Shown piece after piece: positions 41,294 to 50,245 of a stretch of DNA of 64,000 nt. The notes below the pieces were generated by a model. It worked only from the letters and a program-made list of their open reading frames with translations, was not told the origin of the DNA and searched no databases. The DNA lies in NCBI RefSeq assembly GCF_900103875.1, contig NZ_LT629705.1:4411001-4475000 (forward strand), read 5' to 3'. Within the stretch, counting starts at the first letter, position 1. Each line of letters begins with the position of its first letter. Origin of the DNA: Pseudomonas arsenicoxydans. GTDB lineage: Bacteria > Pseudomonadota > Gammaproteobacteria > Pseudomonadales > Pseudomonadaceae. Made by a program: the position numbers and the translations under genes.

Positions 41294-43309
41294 ATGCATA
41301 ACAATAAGAGTCACGGCCACACACTTCCTTCACGTCGCAGTCTGCTGACGCTGGCGATCCTGGCGGCATCGATGCCGGTCGCCCACGCCGTCGAGCTGGA
41401 TACCGGCAACCCCGACTGGGCCGTGCGGTTTGATAACACCGTCAAGTACAACTACGGGGTGCGCACCGAAAACGCCGACAAACGCATGCTCGGGACGCCG
41501 AACAACAATGACGGTGACTACAACTTTCGCAAGGCCGGCACCAACATCACCAACCGTGTCGACCTGCTGACCGAAATGGACGTGGTCTACAAGGACCACA
41601 TGGGCGCTCGCGTCAGTGCCGCCAGCTGGTACGACAAGGCCTATGAGAACACCGGCTCCAATTCCAACCCGTTCGTCAACGGTAATGGCGACACCTCCGG
41701 GCTGGTCGCCAATGACCCGCGCCTCGCCGCGGTGACTGGTGACAATGTCGGCAATGGCAGCCCGCATCTAAGTCACTACGCCCAGCGGTACTACAGCGGT
41801 CCTTCGGGGGAAATCCTCGATGCCTTCGTGTTCTACAGCACCGAAGTAGGGGAGGAGTCGCTGTTCAGCGTCAAGGCCGGGCAACACAACGTGTTCTGGG
41901 GTGAGACCATCCTCAACCCGGTGCACTCGATCAGCTACGGCCAGTCCGGCCTGGACCTGGCCAAGCTGGCAGCGTCCCCCGGCACCGAAGCCAAGGAGTT
42001 GTTCGTCCCGCGCAACCAGGTGTCGATGACCTTCACCATCAACCCCGAGTTGACCGTCGGTGCCCAGTATTTCCTTGATTGGGACGCCGCACGCCTGCCT
42101 GAGGCGGGTACTTATTATGGCGGTTCCGACCTGGTGGGCTTCGGCGCGCAGTCGTTCCTGCTCGGCAACACCAACTCGATCACCCCAGGCAGCCCGTTGG
42201 GGTGTGGCCTGGCGCCGTGCAACGCACTGACCAACGTGCGCCGTGGCGATGACCTGACCCCGCGCAATTCGGGCGATTGGGGCGTCATGGCCAAGTGGTC
42301 GCCCGCCTGGCTGGACGGCACGCTCGGCGTCTACTACCGCAAGACCTCGGACATCTTGCCGCAAGCCTGGCTCGACGCCCGTGGGTTGAGCTCGGCCAAT
42401 CCCAATGGCACGCGGCCAGCGGGCCAGGTGCCGGCGGTGGTCAACACCCTGAACTCGTTGAGCACCGCCACTTATCAATTGGCGTATTCAGACAACATCG
42501 ACATCTTCGGCTTGAGCCTGTCCAAGGACATCGGCGGCATCAGCGTCGGCAGCGACCTGAACATCCGCCACAACATGCCATTGGCCAGTATCCCGGCGAT
42601 CGTCAGCACCAACAGCCCACTGGGACTCGGTCAGGGCCTCGGCTTGCTGCCGCCTCGCACGGCGGCCACCGGTGTCATCTACGACACCCCGCACGATGGC
42701 GACAGCATGAGCGCCACCGGCGACACCTTGCACTGGACGCTCAACGGCCTGATGACCTTGCCCAAGACGCCGGTGTTCGACTCGGCTGTCCTGCTCGGTG
42801 AGCTGTATTACAGCAACCTGCTCAAGCTCGATGACAAGAACGCCGCGCTCTACAAGGGCAAGAGCACTTACCACGGCATCGATGCGCCGACCCGTGACAA
42901 CTGGGGCATCGCGGTCAACTTCACGCCGACCTGGTACCAGGTGTTCCCCGGCGTTGACATGAGCATGCCGATGTCCGTCAACGTCGGCCTCGACGGCGTT
43001 TCACCGGTCTCGGGCGGTGGCGCGAAAGACACCGGCAACTATGCGTTTGGCGTCGGTGCGGCGATCTACAACAAGTACTTCGTCGACCTCAAGTACGTCG
43101 ACGCCTTCGGCAAGGCTGACAAGTGCAATGTCAGTGGCAACAGCACGGGTGCAGCCAACGCCAGCAGTGGCGACGGCTCCACGCCGAACGCCTTCAGCGG
43201 TAACGAAAACTATGCGTGCTACGCCGGTGGCTATTCAGCCTTCTCGGGTGGCGGTGCGACCACCGAAGACCGTGGCGCCCTCTACCTGACGCTGAAAACC
43301 ACCTTCTGA
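41294..43309 (+). CDS. DUF1302 outer-membrane beta-barrel protein
   Basis: A 671-residue DUF1302-family protein with a signal peptide (SLLTLAILAASMPVAHA) and a long aromatic/glycine-rich beta-strand sequence ending LYLTLKTTF, as in outer-membrane barrels. Typical segments are DWAVRFDNTVKYNYGVR, GQHNVFWGETILNPVHSISYGQSGLDLAKL and YFLDWDAARLPEAGTYYGGSD. DUF1302/DUF1329 pairs occur in clusters for fatty esters, sterols and other hydrophobic compounds, and are thought to move such substrates across the outer membrane. A GGAG RBS precedes the ATG. Confidence 0.9.
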   Translation: MHNNKSHGHTLPSRRSLLTLAILAASMPVAHAVELDTGNPDWAVRFDNTVKYNYGVRTENADKRMLGTPNNNDGDYNFRKAGTNITNRVDLLTEMDVVYKDHMGARVSAASWYDKAYENTGSNSNPFVNGNGDTSGLVANDPRLAAVTGDNVGNGSPHLSHYAQRYYSGPSGEILDAFVFYSTEVGEESLFSVKAGQHNVFWGETILNPVHSISYGQSGLDLAKLAASPGTEAKELFVPRNQVSMTFTINPELTVGAQYFLDWDAARLPEAGTYYGGSDLVGFGAQSFLLGNTNSITPGSPLGCGLAPCNALTNVRRGDDLTPRNSGDWGVMAKWSPAWLDGTLGVYYRKTSDILPQAWLDARGLSSANPNGTRPAGQVPAVVNTLNSLSTATYQLAYSDNIDIFGLSLSKDIGGISVGSDLNIRHNMPLASIPAIVSTNSPLGLGQGLGLLPPRTAATGVIYDTPHDGDSMSATGDTLHWTLNGLMTLPKTPVFDSAVLLGELYYSNLLKLDDKNAALYKGKSTYHGIDAPTRDNWGIAVNFTPTWYQVFPGVDMSMPMSVNVGLDGVSPVSGGGAKDTGNYAFGVGAAIYNKYFVDLKYVDAFGKADKCNVSGNSTGAANASSGDGSTPNAFSGNENYACYAGGYSAFSGGGATTEDRGALYLTLKTTF

Positions 43310-43348
43310 TTCACCCAATGCTTAGACACTAAGCAGGAGATTGACCCC

Positions 43349-44707
43349 ATGAAATTCGTGCAAACTCTGCTGGCCGCTTCATTGGCCCTGGCCGCTGCCG
43401 CTCATGTTCAAGCCGCCGTGTCGGCGCAGGATGCGGCCAAGCTCGGTAGCAGCCTGACCCTGATCGGCGCTGAAAAGGCTGCCAACGCCGACGGTTCCAT
43501 TCCCGCCTACGCCGGCGGACTGACCACGGCCCCGGCCAGTTTCAAAGCGGGCGACAGCATGCGCCCGGACCCTTTTGCCAGTGAAAAACCGCTGCTGGTC
43601 ATCAATGGCAAAAACGTCGACCAGTACAAGAGCCTGCTCAGCGCCACCACGGTAGAGCTGGCCAAGCGTTTCCCCAGCTACCGCGTCGATGTCTATCCGA
43701 CCCATCGCACCGTGGCGTTGCCGCAAGCGGTGCTGGACAACAGCCTGAAGAACGCCAATGGCGCCAAATCCCTTGAAGGCGGATTGGCCATCGACAACGT
43801 CTTGCCCGGCGTGCCGTTTCCGATTCCGCAATCGGGCAGCGAGGCGATGTGGAACTTCCTGCTGCGTTACCAGGGCGTCAACATCAACTCCAAGTACGAT
43901 TCCTGGAACGTCGACTCGGCCGGTGTGCCAAGCCTGGCCACCACGGGGCAGGCGTTCATCACCTACCCGATCTACGAAAACATGGCGCAGCCCATTAGCA
44001 GCGCCGACGTGTACTACCAGATGAAGCTGTATTACACCGGCCCCGCACGTCGCGCTGGCGAGTCGATCATGCTCAAGGACGCCGCCAACCCGCTGGCGCA
44101 GCCACGCCGTGCCTGGCAATACCTGCCGGGCCAGCGTCGCGTCAAACTGGCGCCGAACCTGGCCTACGACACGCCGAATCCGGGAACCGCCGGTGCGGGC
44201 ACTTACGATGATGTGTTCGTGTTCAACGGCGCACTGGATCGCTACGACTGGAAGTTGGTCGGCAAGCAAGAAATGATCGTGCCGTACAACACCTACAAGC
44301 TGACCTATGCCCAGGATCCGAAAAGCCTGACCACCCCCAATCACCTGTCGCCGGACTTCGTGCGCTGGGAGAAACATCGCGTGTGGGTGGTGGAAGGCAA
44401 CCTCAAACCGGGTGCGCGTCACGTCTACCAGAAGCGTCGCTTCTACCTCGACGAAGACAGTTGGGCGGCACTGGCCTCTGACCAATACGACGCCCGTGGT
44501 CAGCTCTACCGTGGTTCCTTCGCGTTCCTCAGCCAGAGCTATGACAAGCAGGTGCCGGACTCCACGCCGTTCATGATCTACGACCTGGTCGGCGGCTCCT
44601 ACAACATCAACGGTGTGGTGGGCCCTTACGGCGGCATCCGTTACATCGACTCCCTGTCCAAGGCGCAATGGTCGCCGGAGTCACTGGCGGGGGCCGGCAT
44701 TCGCTAA
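43349..44707 (+). CDS. DUF1329 envelope protein
   Basis: A 452-residue DUF1329-family protein with a signal peptide (LLAASLALAAAAHVQAA). Recognisable segments are LTLIGAEKAANADGSIPAYAGG, NFLLRYQGVNI, RAWQYLPGQRRVKLAPNLAYDTPNPGTAG and EKHRVWVVEGNLKPGARHVYQKRRFYLDEDSW. It is the standard partner of DUF1302 proteins, 39 bp downstream here, and is presumed periplasmic or outer-membrane associated in handling hydrophobic substrates. The biochemical role is not established. Confidence 0.9.
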   Translation: MKFVQTLLAASLALAAAAHVQAAVSAQDAAKLGSSLTLIGAEKAANADGSIPAYAGGLTTAPASFKAGDSMRPDPFASEKPLLVINGKNVDQYKSLLSATTVELAKRFPSYRVDVYPTHRTVALPQAVLDNSLKNANGAKSLEGGLAIDNVLPGVPFPIPQSGSEAMWNFLLRYQGVNINSKYDSWNVDSAGVPSLATTGQAFITYPIYENMAQPISSADVYYQMKLYYTGPARRAGESIMLKDAANPLAQPRRAWQYLPGQRRVKLAPNLAYDTPNPGTAGAGTYDDVFVFNGALDRYDWKLVGKQEMIVPYNTYKLTYAQDPKSLTTPNHLSPDFVRWEKHRVWVVEGNLKPGARHVYQKRRFYLDEDSWAALASDQYDARGQLYRGSFAFLSQSYDKQVPDSTPFMIYDLVGGSYNINGVVGPYGGIRYIDSLSKAQWSPESLAGAGIR

Positions 44708-44775
44708 AGCGCTGTGTTTCAACGCCGGGTTGCACACGATGTGCTCCCGGCGCAGCTTTTTCATGAGGACGCCGT

Positions 44776-45846
44776 ATGTGTTCGTACAAAAAGTACCGGC
44801 AGTTGGCGCTGGGCATGGCCCTTGCCCTGTTGCACGGCTTCACCCAGGCAGCTAGCTACATCGACGTGCTGGACTTGCCGGCCAAGACCAGCGCGCTGGC
44901 AGTGCGCAGTCCGTTGCTGGGCGTGGCCCGCGCCGGGACACGACTGGTTGCCGTTGGACAGCGTGGCCACATTCTCTATTCCGATGATGGCGGCAAAGCC
45001 TGGCAGCAGGCTGCCGTGCCGGTCAGTGCCGACCTGAATGCCGTGAGTTTTCCCACGGCGGCGCAAGGTTGGGCGGTCGGCAATGACGGCGTGGTGCTGC
45101 ACACCAGCGACGGCGGCCAGACATGGAGCAAACAACTGGACGGCCGCCAGATCGGCGCCTTGCTGGTCAACCACTACGGTGCGTTGGCCAGTGCCGAACC
45201 GGCCAATGAACAATGGGCCACCCGCGTCGAGGAGGGCCAGCGGCTGACCGAGGAGGGCGCTGATAAGCCACTGCTCGACGTGTGGTTCGCCAATGAAAAG
45301 ACCGGTTACGTGGTCGGTGCATTCAACCTGATTCTGCGCACCGACGATGGCGGCCAGCACTGGACACCGTTCCAGGACCGCAGCGATAACCCGCAAAGCC
45401 TGCACCTCAATGCCATCGCGTCCACCGGCGATGCGCTCTACATCGTTGGCGAACAAGGCCTGCTGCTCAAGTGGAATGAATCCGCGCAGCGTTTCGTGGC
45501 GCTCGATTCGCCTTATCAGGGCAGTTTTTTCGGCGTGATTGGCAAGCCTGGCGAAGTGTTGGTCTACGGCCTGCGCGGCCATGTGTTTCGCAGCGTTGAC
45601 GGTGGCGCGAGTTGGGCCGCGCTCAACACCGGCCTGCAAGTCAGCATCACCGCCGCCACGGTGGACGCCAAGGGTCGCTACCTGCTGTTTAGCCAGGCAG
45701 GACAAATGCTGGTCGATGCAGGCGATTCGCGACTGACGTCAATACCTCAGCAAAATCCGGCTCCGTCAGCCGGCGCCATCAGCACCCCCGACGGCACGCT
45801 GGTGTTGGTCGGCAGCCGTGGTGCCCGCGCACTGGACGTCAAATAA
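44776..45846 (+). CDS. YCF48/BNR-repeat beta-propeller protein, exported
   Basis: A 356-residue protein with a signal peptide (LALGMALALLHGFTQAAS) and repeated Ycf48-like blades containing S/T-x-D-G-G-x-x-W motifs: SDDGGKAWQQA, TSDGGQTWSKQ, TDDGGQHWTPF and SVDGGASWAAL. Such propellers commonly accompany MMPL/RND proteins in DUF1302/DUF1329 clusters and may be periplasmic assembly or binding partners. A GAGGA RBS precedes the ATG, and the MMPL gene begins 31 bp after the stop. Confidence 0.88.
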   Translation: MCSYKKYRQLALGMALALLHGFTQAASYIDVLDLPAKTSALAVRSPLLGVARAGTRLVAVGQRGHILYSDDGGKAWQQAAVPVSADLNAVSFPTAAQGWAVGNDGVVLHTSDGGQTWSKQLDGRQIGALLVNHYGALASAEPANEQWATRVEEGQRLTEEGADKPLLDVWFANEKTGYVVGAFNLILRTDDGGQHWTPFQDRSDNPQSLHLNAIASTGDALYIVGEQGLLLKWNESAQRFVALDSPYQGSFFGVIGKPGEVLVYGLRGHVFRSVDGGASWAALNTGLQVSITAATVDAKGRYLLFSQAGQMLVDAGDSRLTSIPQQNPAPSAGAISTPDGTLVLVGSRGARALDVK

Positions 45847-45877
45847 GAACTGGATTCATTAGAGCGAGTACCCTGAC

Positions 45878-48364
45878 ATGGGCAACCTCAAGCAAGACAC
45901 CATGCCGGTGATCCGCCACATGCGTGACTTCGATCGGCGCTCGGGCAACCGGCTGGAGCGCTGGGTCTTCAATTACCGTCCGCTGTTCATGCTGTGCATG
46001 ACGCTGGTCACGCTGCTGTTGGGCTATATGGCGGCCACCCGCCTGGAGCTGCGCCCCAGCTTCGAGAAGATGATTCCGCAGAGCCAGCCCTACATCCAGA
46101 ATTTTCTGGAGAACCGTAAATCGTTGCGTGGCCTGGGCAGTTCGGTGCGGGTGGTGGTGGAAAACACCCAGGGCGATATTTTCGACCCCGACTACCTGAC
46201 CGTTCTCAAACAGGTCAACGACGACTTGTTTCTCTCCGAAGGCGTTGACCGGGCCTGGATGAAGTCGTTGTGGAGCCCGGCGGTGCGCTGGAACGAAGTG
46301 ACCGAGGAGGGCTTCCAGGGTGGCCCGGTGATGCCCGATGCCTACCGCGGCTCGGCCGAAGACATTGATCAGTTGCGCCAGAATATCAATCGCGCCGGCA
46401 TCGTCGGCAGCCTGGTGGCCAGCGATTTCAAATCGAGCATGTTGATTGTGCCGTTGCTGGACAAGGCTTCGGCCACCGGCCAAGGCATCGATTACTACGC
46501 CTTCGCGCAGAAACTCGAAACGCAACTGCGTGACAAGATCGAATTTGCCGGTGACAGCCAGGCACGCAAGGCCGGGGAGGAGGGCAAGGGCAAGTACAAG
46601 GTCCGTGTGATCGGTTTCGCCAAGCTGATCGGCGACCTGATCGATGGCCTGATCCAGGTGATGATGTTTTTCGGCCTGGCGGTGGTCACCTCGTTCGTCA
46701 TCATTTACCTCTACACCCGTTGCCTGCGCAGCACGCTGCTGGTGATTGTCTGTTCGCTGACCGCAGTGGTCTGGCAGCTGGGCATTGTTGCCTGGCTGGG
46801 GTATGCCATCGATCCGTATTCGGTGCTGGTGCCGTTCCTGATTTTCGCGATCGGTGTGTCCCACGCGGCACAGAAAATGAACGGCATCATGCAGGACATC
46901 GCCCGTGGCACCCATAAACTGGTGGCGGCGCGGTACACCTTCCGGCGTCTGTTTATTGCAGGTGTCACTGCATTGCTGGCGGATGCGGTGGGCTTCGCGG
47001 TGTTGATGCTGATCGACATTCCGGTAATCCAGGACCTGGCGATCACCGCCAGCATCGGCGTCGCCGTGTTGATCTTCACCTCGCTGTTGCTGATGCCGGT
47101 GGCGCTGTCGTACATCGGCGTCGGGGCGAAGGCGGCCGAACGGGCGCTGAAGATCGATACCCGCGCGGCGCAAAGCCGAGGGTTCGGCAAGCTCTGGGAT
47201 TTCCTCGACCGTTTCACCACGCGCAAGTGGGCCACGGGCATCGTGCTCGGCGCCGTGGCGTTAGGCATCGCAGGCTTCATGGTCAGCCAGCACCTGCAAA
47301 TCGGCGACCTCGACAGTGGCGCCCCGGAGCTGCGCGCGGACTCGCGTTACAACCGTGATAACGCCTACATCACCAGCCACTATGCGCTGTCGAGCGACCT
47401 GTTCGCGGTGATGATCAAGACGCCGCCCGAAGGCTGCCTCAACTACCAGACACTGATCCTCGCCGACCGCCTGGCCTGGGAACTGCAGCAGTATCCGGGC
47501 GTGCAAGCGACTTCATCGCTGGTCAATGCCGTGCGCCAGATCACCGCCGGTTCGTTCGAAGGCAACCCTAAGCTCAACAGCATCCAGCGCAATCAGAACG
47601 TGCTGAACTACGCGGCACAACAAGCCTCGGTCAACGCGCCGGAACTGTTCAATACCGACTGTTCGGTGATGCCGGTCATTGCCTTTCTCAAGGACCACAA
47701 AGCCCAGACGCTGGACGCCGTGGTAGCCATCGCGGACAAGTTCGCCCGGGAGAACAGCACTGCCGATCGCCAGTTCCTGCTGGCTGCCGGGACGGCCGGG
47801 ATTGAAGCGGCGACCAACATCGTGGTGCGTGAAGCCAACCACACAATGCTGCTTTACGTTTATGCAGCGGTGACGCTGTTCTGCCTGATCACCTTCCGCA
47901 GTTGGCGTGCCACGTTGGTGGCGTTACTGCCGCTGGTGCTGACCTCGATCCTGTGCGAGGCGTTGATGGTGATCATGGGCATTGGCGTGAAGGTGGCGAC
48001 GTTGCCGGTGATCGCACTGGGCGTCGGGATCGGCGTCGATTACGCCTTGTATTTGCTCAGTGTGCAGCTGCACTACCAGCGCCAGGGCCTGCCATTAGCC
48101 CAGGCTTACCGCAACGCGGTGTCCTTCACCGGCCGGGTGGTGGGGCTGGTCGGCATCACCCTGGCGGCGGGCGTGGTGTGCTGGGCCTGGTCGCCGATCA
48201 AGTTCCAGGCGGACATGGGCATCCTGCTGACCTTCATGTTCATCTGGAACATGCTCGGTGCGCTGATCCTGATCCCGGCGCTGTCGCATTTCCTGCTGCG
48301 CAACATTCTTCCCACGCCAACGCTGTCCACCGAACGTACGGCGGAACTGATTAGCACTCCCTGA
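45878..48364 (+). CDS. MMPL/RND-superfamily transporter
   Basis: An 828-residue RND-type membrane protein with two repeats, each a single N-terminal helix, a large periplasmic loop and five helices (for example LIDGLIQVMMFFGLAVVTSFVI and VLMLIDIPVIQDLAITASIGVAVLIF; second half VATLPVIALGVGIGVDYALYL). The GxxxDYxLYL-type motif is the proton-relay region of MMPL proteins, which move lipids and hydrophobic molecules. Clustered with DUF1302, DUF1329 and YCF48 proteins it probably completes an envelope-spanning route for a hydrophobic substrate, direction unknown. Confidence 0.9.
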   Translation: MGNLKQDTMPVIRHMRDFDRRSGNRLERWVFNYRPLFMLCMTLVTLLLGYMAATRLELRPSFEKMIPQSQPYIQNFLENRKSLRGLGSSVRVVVENTQGDIFDPDYLTVLKQVNDDLFLSEGVDRAWMKSLWSPAVRWNEVTEEGFQGGPVMPDAYRGSAEDIDQLRQNINRAGIVGSLVASDFKSSMLIVPLLDKASATGQGIDYYAFAQKLETQLRDKIEFAGDSQARKAGEEGKGKYKVRVIGFAKLIGDLIDGLIQVMMFFGLAVVTSFVIIYLYTRCLRSTLLVIVCSLTAVVWQLGIVAWLGYAIDPYSVLVPFLIFAIGVSHAAQKMNGIMQDIARGTHKLVAARYTFRRLFIAGVTALLADAVGFAVLMLIDIPVIQDLAITASIGVAVLIFTSLLLMPVALSYIGVGAKAAERALKIDTRAAQSRGFGKLWDFLDRFTTRKWATGIVLGAVALGIAGFMVSQHLQIGDLDSGAPELRADSRYNRDNAYITSHYALSSDLFAVMIKTPPEGCLNYQTLILADRLAWELQQYPGVQATSSLVNAVRQITAGSFEGNPKLNSIQRNQNVLNYAAQQASVNAPELFNTDCSVMPVIAFLKDHKAQTLDAVVAIADKFARENSTADRQFLLAAGTAGIEAATNIVVREANHTMLLYVYAAVTLFCLITFRSWRATLVALLPLVLTSILCEALMVIMGIGVKVATLPVIALGVGIGVDYALYLLSVQLHYQRQGLPLAQAYRNAVSFTGRVVGLVGITLAAGVVCWAWSPIKFQADMGILLTFMFIWNMLGALILIPALSHFLLRNILPTPTLSTERTAELISTP

Positions 48365-48385
48365 ACCAGGGGCCACTTCCATTGA

Positions 48386-48408
48386 CCAGGGCAGGTTCAA
48401 TGCCCTGG
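48386..48408 (+). other. Hairpin between the MMPL and acyl-CoA dehydrogenase genes
   Basis: A perfect 8-bp stem CCAGGGCA / TGCCCTGG (48386-48393, 48401-48408) with a 7-base loop and only a CATTT tail. It may be a weak terminator or an RNA processing/stability element separating envelope genes from enzyme genes. Confidence 0.5.
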
Positions 48409-48430
48409 CATTTGCCTGAGGATTTCAATC

Positions 48431-50209
48431 ATGTCTGATTACAAAGCACCCTTGCGTGACATGCGTTTCGTACTCAACGAAGTGTTCAACGTTTCCCGAT
48501 TGTGGCCCGCCATGCCGGGCCTGGCCGACGTGGTGGATGAAGACACCGCCAATGCGGTCCTTGAGGAAGCGGGCAAGATCAGCGCCGAGCTGATCGCACC
48601 GCTCAATCGCAGCGGCGACGAACAGGGCTGTTCCTGGAGCGATGGGGAGGTGAGGACCCCAACGGGTTTCGGCGCTGCTTATCGGGCCTTTGCCGAAGGC
48701 GGCTGGGTTGGCGTGGGCGGTGATCCAGTCTATGGCGGCATGGGCATGCCCAAGGTGATCGGCGCTCAAGTCGAGGAGATGGTCAATGGCGCCAACCTGT
48801 CGTTCGGCCTGTACCCGATGTTGACCGCCGGCGCCTGCCTGGCGATCAACACCCACGCCAGCGACGAACTGAAAGCCACGTACTTGCCCAACCTGTACGC
48901 CGGCCTCTGGACCGGGTCGATGTGCCTGACCGAGCCGCATGCGGGCACCGATCTTGGACTGATCCGCACCAAGGCCGAACCTCAGGCCGACGGTTGCTAC
49001 AAGGTCAGCGGTACCAAGATTTTCATCACCGGCGGTGAGCATGACCTGACTGAGAACATCATCCACCTGGTCCTGGCCAGGCTGCCCGACGCGCCCGCAG
49101 GTCCCAAGGGCATTTCGTTGTTCCTGGTGCCCAAAGTCATGGTCAACGCCGATGGCAGCCTCGGCCAGAAAAACGCACTGTCCTGTGGCTCCATTGAACA
49201 CAAGATGGGGATCAAGGCCTCGGCCACCTGCGTGATGAATTTCGACGGCGCCACGGGCTGGATCGTCGATGCGCCGAACAAGGGCCTGGCGGCGATGTTC
49301 ACCATGATGAACTACGAGCGTCTGGGCGTTGGTATTCAGGGGTTGGCCACCGCTGAGCGTTCTTATCAAAATGCGCTGGCCTACGCCCGTGACCGTTTGC
49401 AAAGTCGTTCGCCGAGCGGCCCGCAAGCCAGTGACAAGGTGGCCGATCCGATCATCGTCCACCCGGACGTGCGGCGCATGCTGCTGACCATGAAAGCCTG
49501 CAATGAAGGCGGCCGTGCGTTCTCCACGTACGTGGCGATGCAACTCGACACCGCCAAGTTCAGTGACAACCCGGACAAGCGCAAACGCGCCGAGGCGCTG
49601 GTGGCGTTGCTGACGCCGGTGGCCAAGGCGTTCCTGACCGACCTGGGGCTGGAAACCACGATTCACGGCCAACAGATCTTCGGCGGCCACGGTTACATCC
49701 GCGAGTGGGGCCAGGAACAACTGGTGCGCGATGTGCGGATCACCCAGATCTACGAAGGCACCAACGGCATTCAAGCGCTGGACCTCGTCGGACGCAAGAT
49801 CGTCGGCAGTGGCGGGGCGCTCTACAAGCTGTTTGCCGACGAGATTCGCCACTTCACCGCAAACGCCTGTGCGGACCTCGCGCCTTTCACCCAGCCGCTC
49901 AATGCGGCCCTGGATAATCTCGACGAATTGACCGCCTGGGTGCTGGACCGCTGCAAATCCGACCCCAACGAAATCGGCGCGGCGTCAGTCGAGTACCTGC
50001 ATGCCTTTGGCTACACCGCTTATGCCTACATGTGGGCGCGAATGGCCAAGGCCGCGATTGGCAAGGAGGCGCAGGACGATTTTTACGCCAGCAAAATGGG
50101 CACCGCGCGTTTCTATTTCGCACGCCTGTTGCCACGCGTCCAGTCATTGGCGGCGTCGGTCAAGGCGGGCAGCGATTCGCTTTACCTGCTCGATGCAACG
50201 CAATTCTGA
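48431..50209 (+). CDS. DmdC-type acyl-CoA dehydrogenase (second copy)
   Basis: A 592-residue flavin acyl-CoA dehydrogenase with the same architecture and largely the same sequence as 13818-15590: DYKAPLRDMRFVLNEVFNV, MCLTEPHAGTDLGLIRTKAEP, IFITGGEHDLTENIIHLVLARLPDAPAGPKGISL and HGQQIFGGHGYIREWGQEQLVRDV. It should introduce the alpha-beta double bond into the CoA thioester made by the neighbouring ligase (36 bp downstream). As part of the DUF1302/MMPL unit it probably acts on the imported hydrophobic acid. Chain-length preference is unknown. Confidence 0.9.
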   Translation: MSDYKAPLRDMRFVLNEVFNVSRLWPAMPGLADVVDEDTANAVLEEAGKISAELIAPLNRSGDEQGCSWSDGEVRTPTGFGAAYRAFAEGGWVGVGGDPVYGGMGMPKVIGAQVEEMVNGANLSFGLYPMLTAGACLAINTHASDELKATYLPNLYAGLWTGSMCLTEPHAGTDLGLIRTKAEPQADGCYKVSGTKIFITGGEHDLTENIIHLVLARLPDAPAGPKGISLFLVPKVMVNADGSLGQKNALSCGSIEHKMGIKASATCVMNFDGATGWIVDAPNKGLAAMFTMMNYERLGVGIQGLATAERSYQNALAYARDRLQSRSPSGPQASDKVADPIIVHPDVRRMLLTMKACNEGGRAFSTYVAMQLDTAKFSDNPDKRKRAEALVALLTPVAKAFLTDLGLETTIHGQQIFGGHGYIREWGQEQLVRDVRITQIYEGTNGIQALDLVGRKIVGSGGALYKLFADEIRHFTANACADLAPFTQPLNAALDNLDELTAWVLDRCKSDPNEIGAASVEYLHAFGYTAYAYMWARMAKAAIGKEAQDDFYASKMGTARFYFARLLPRVQSLAASVKAGSDSLYLLDATQF

Positions 50210-50245
50210 CGTGACCGCCACTCAACAGCTCAGGAAGACCTCACA

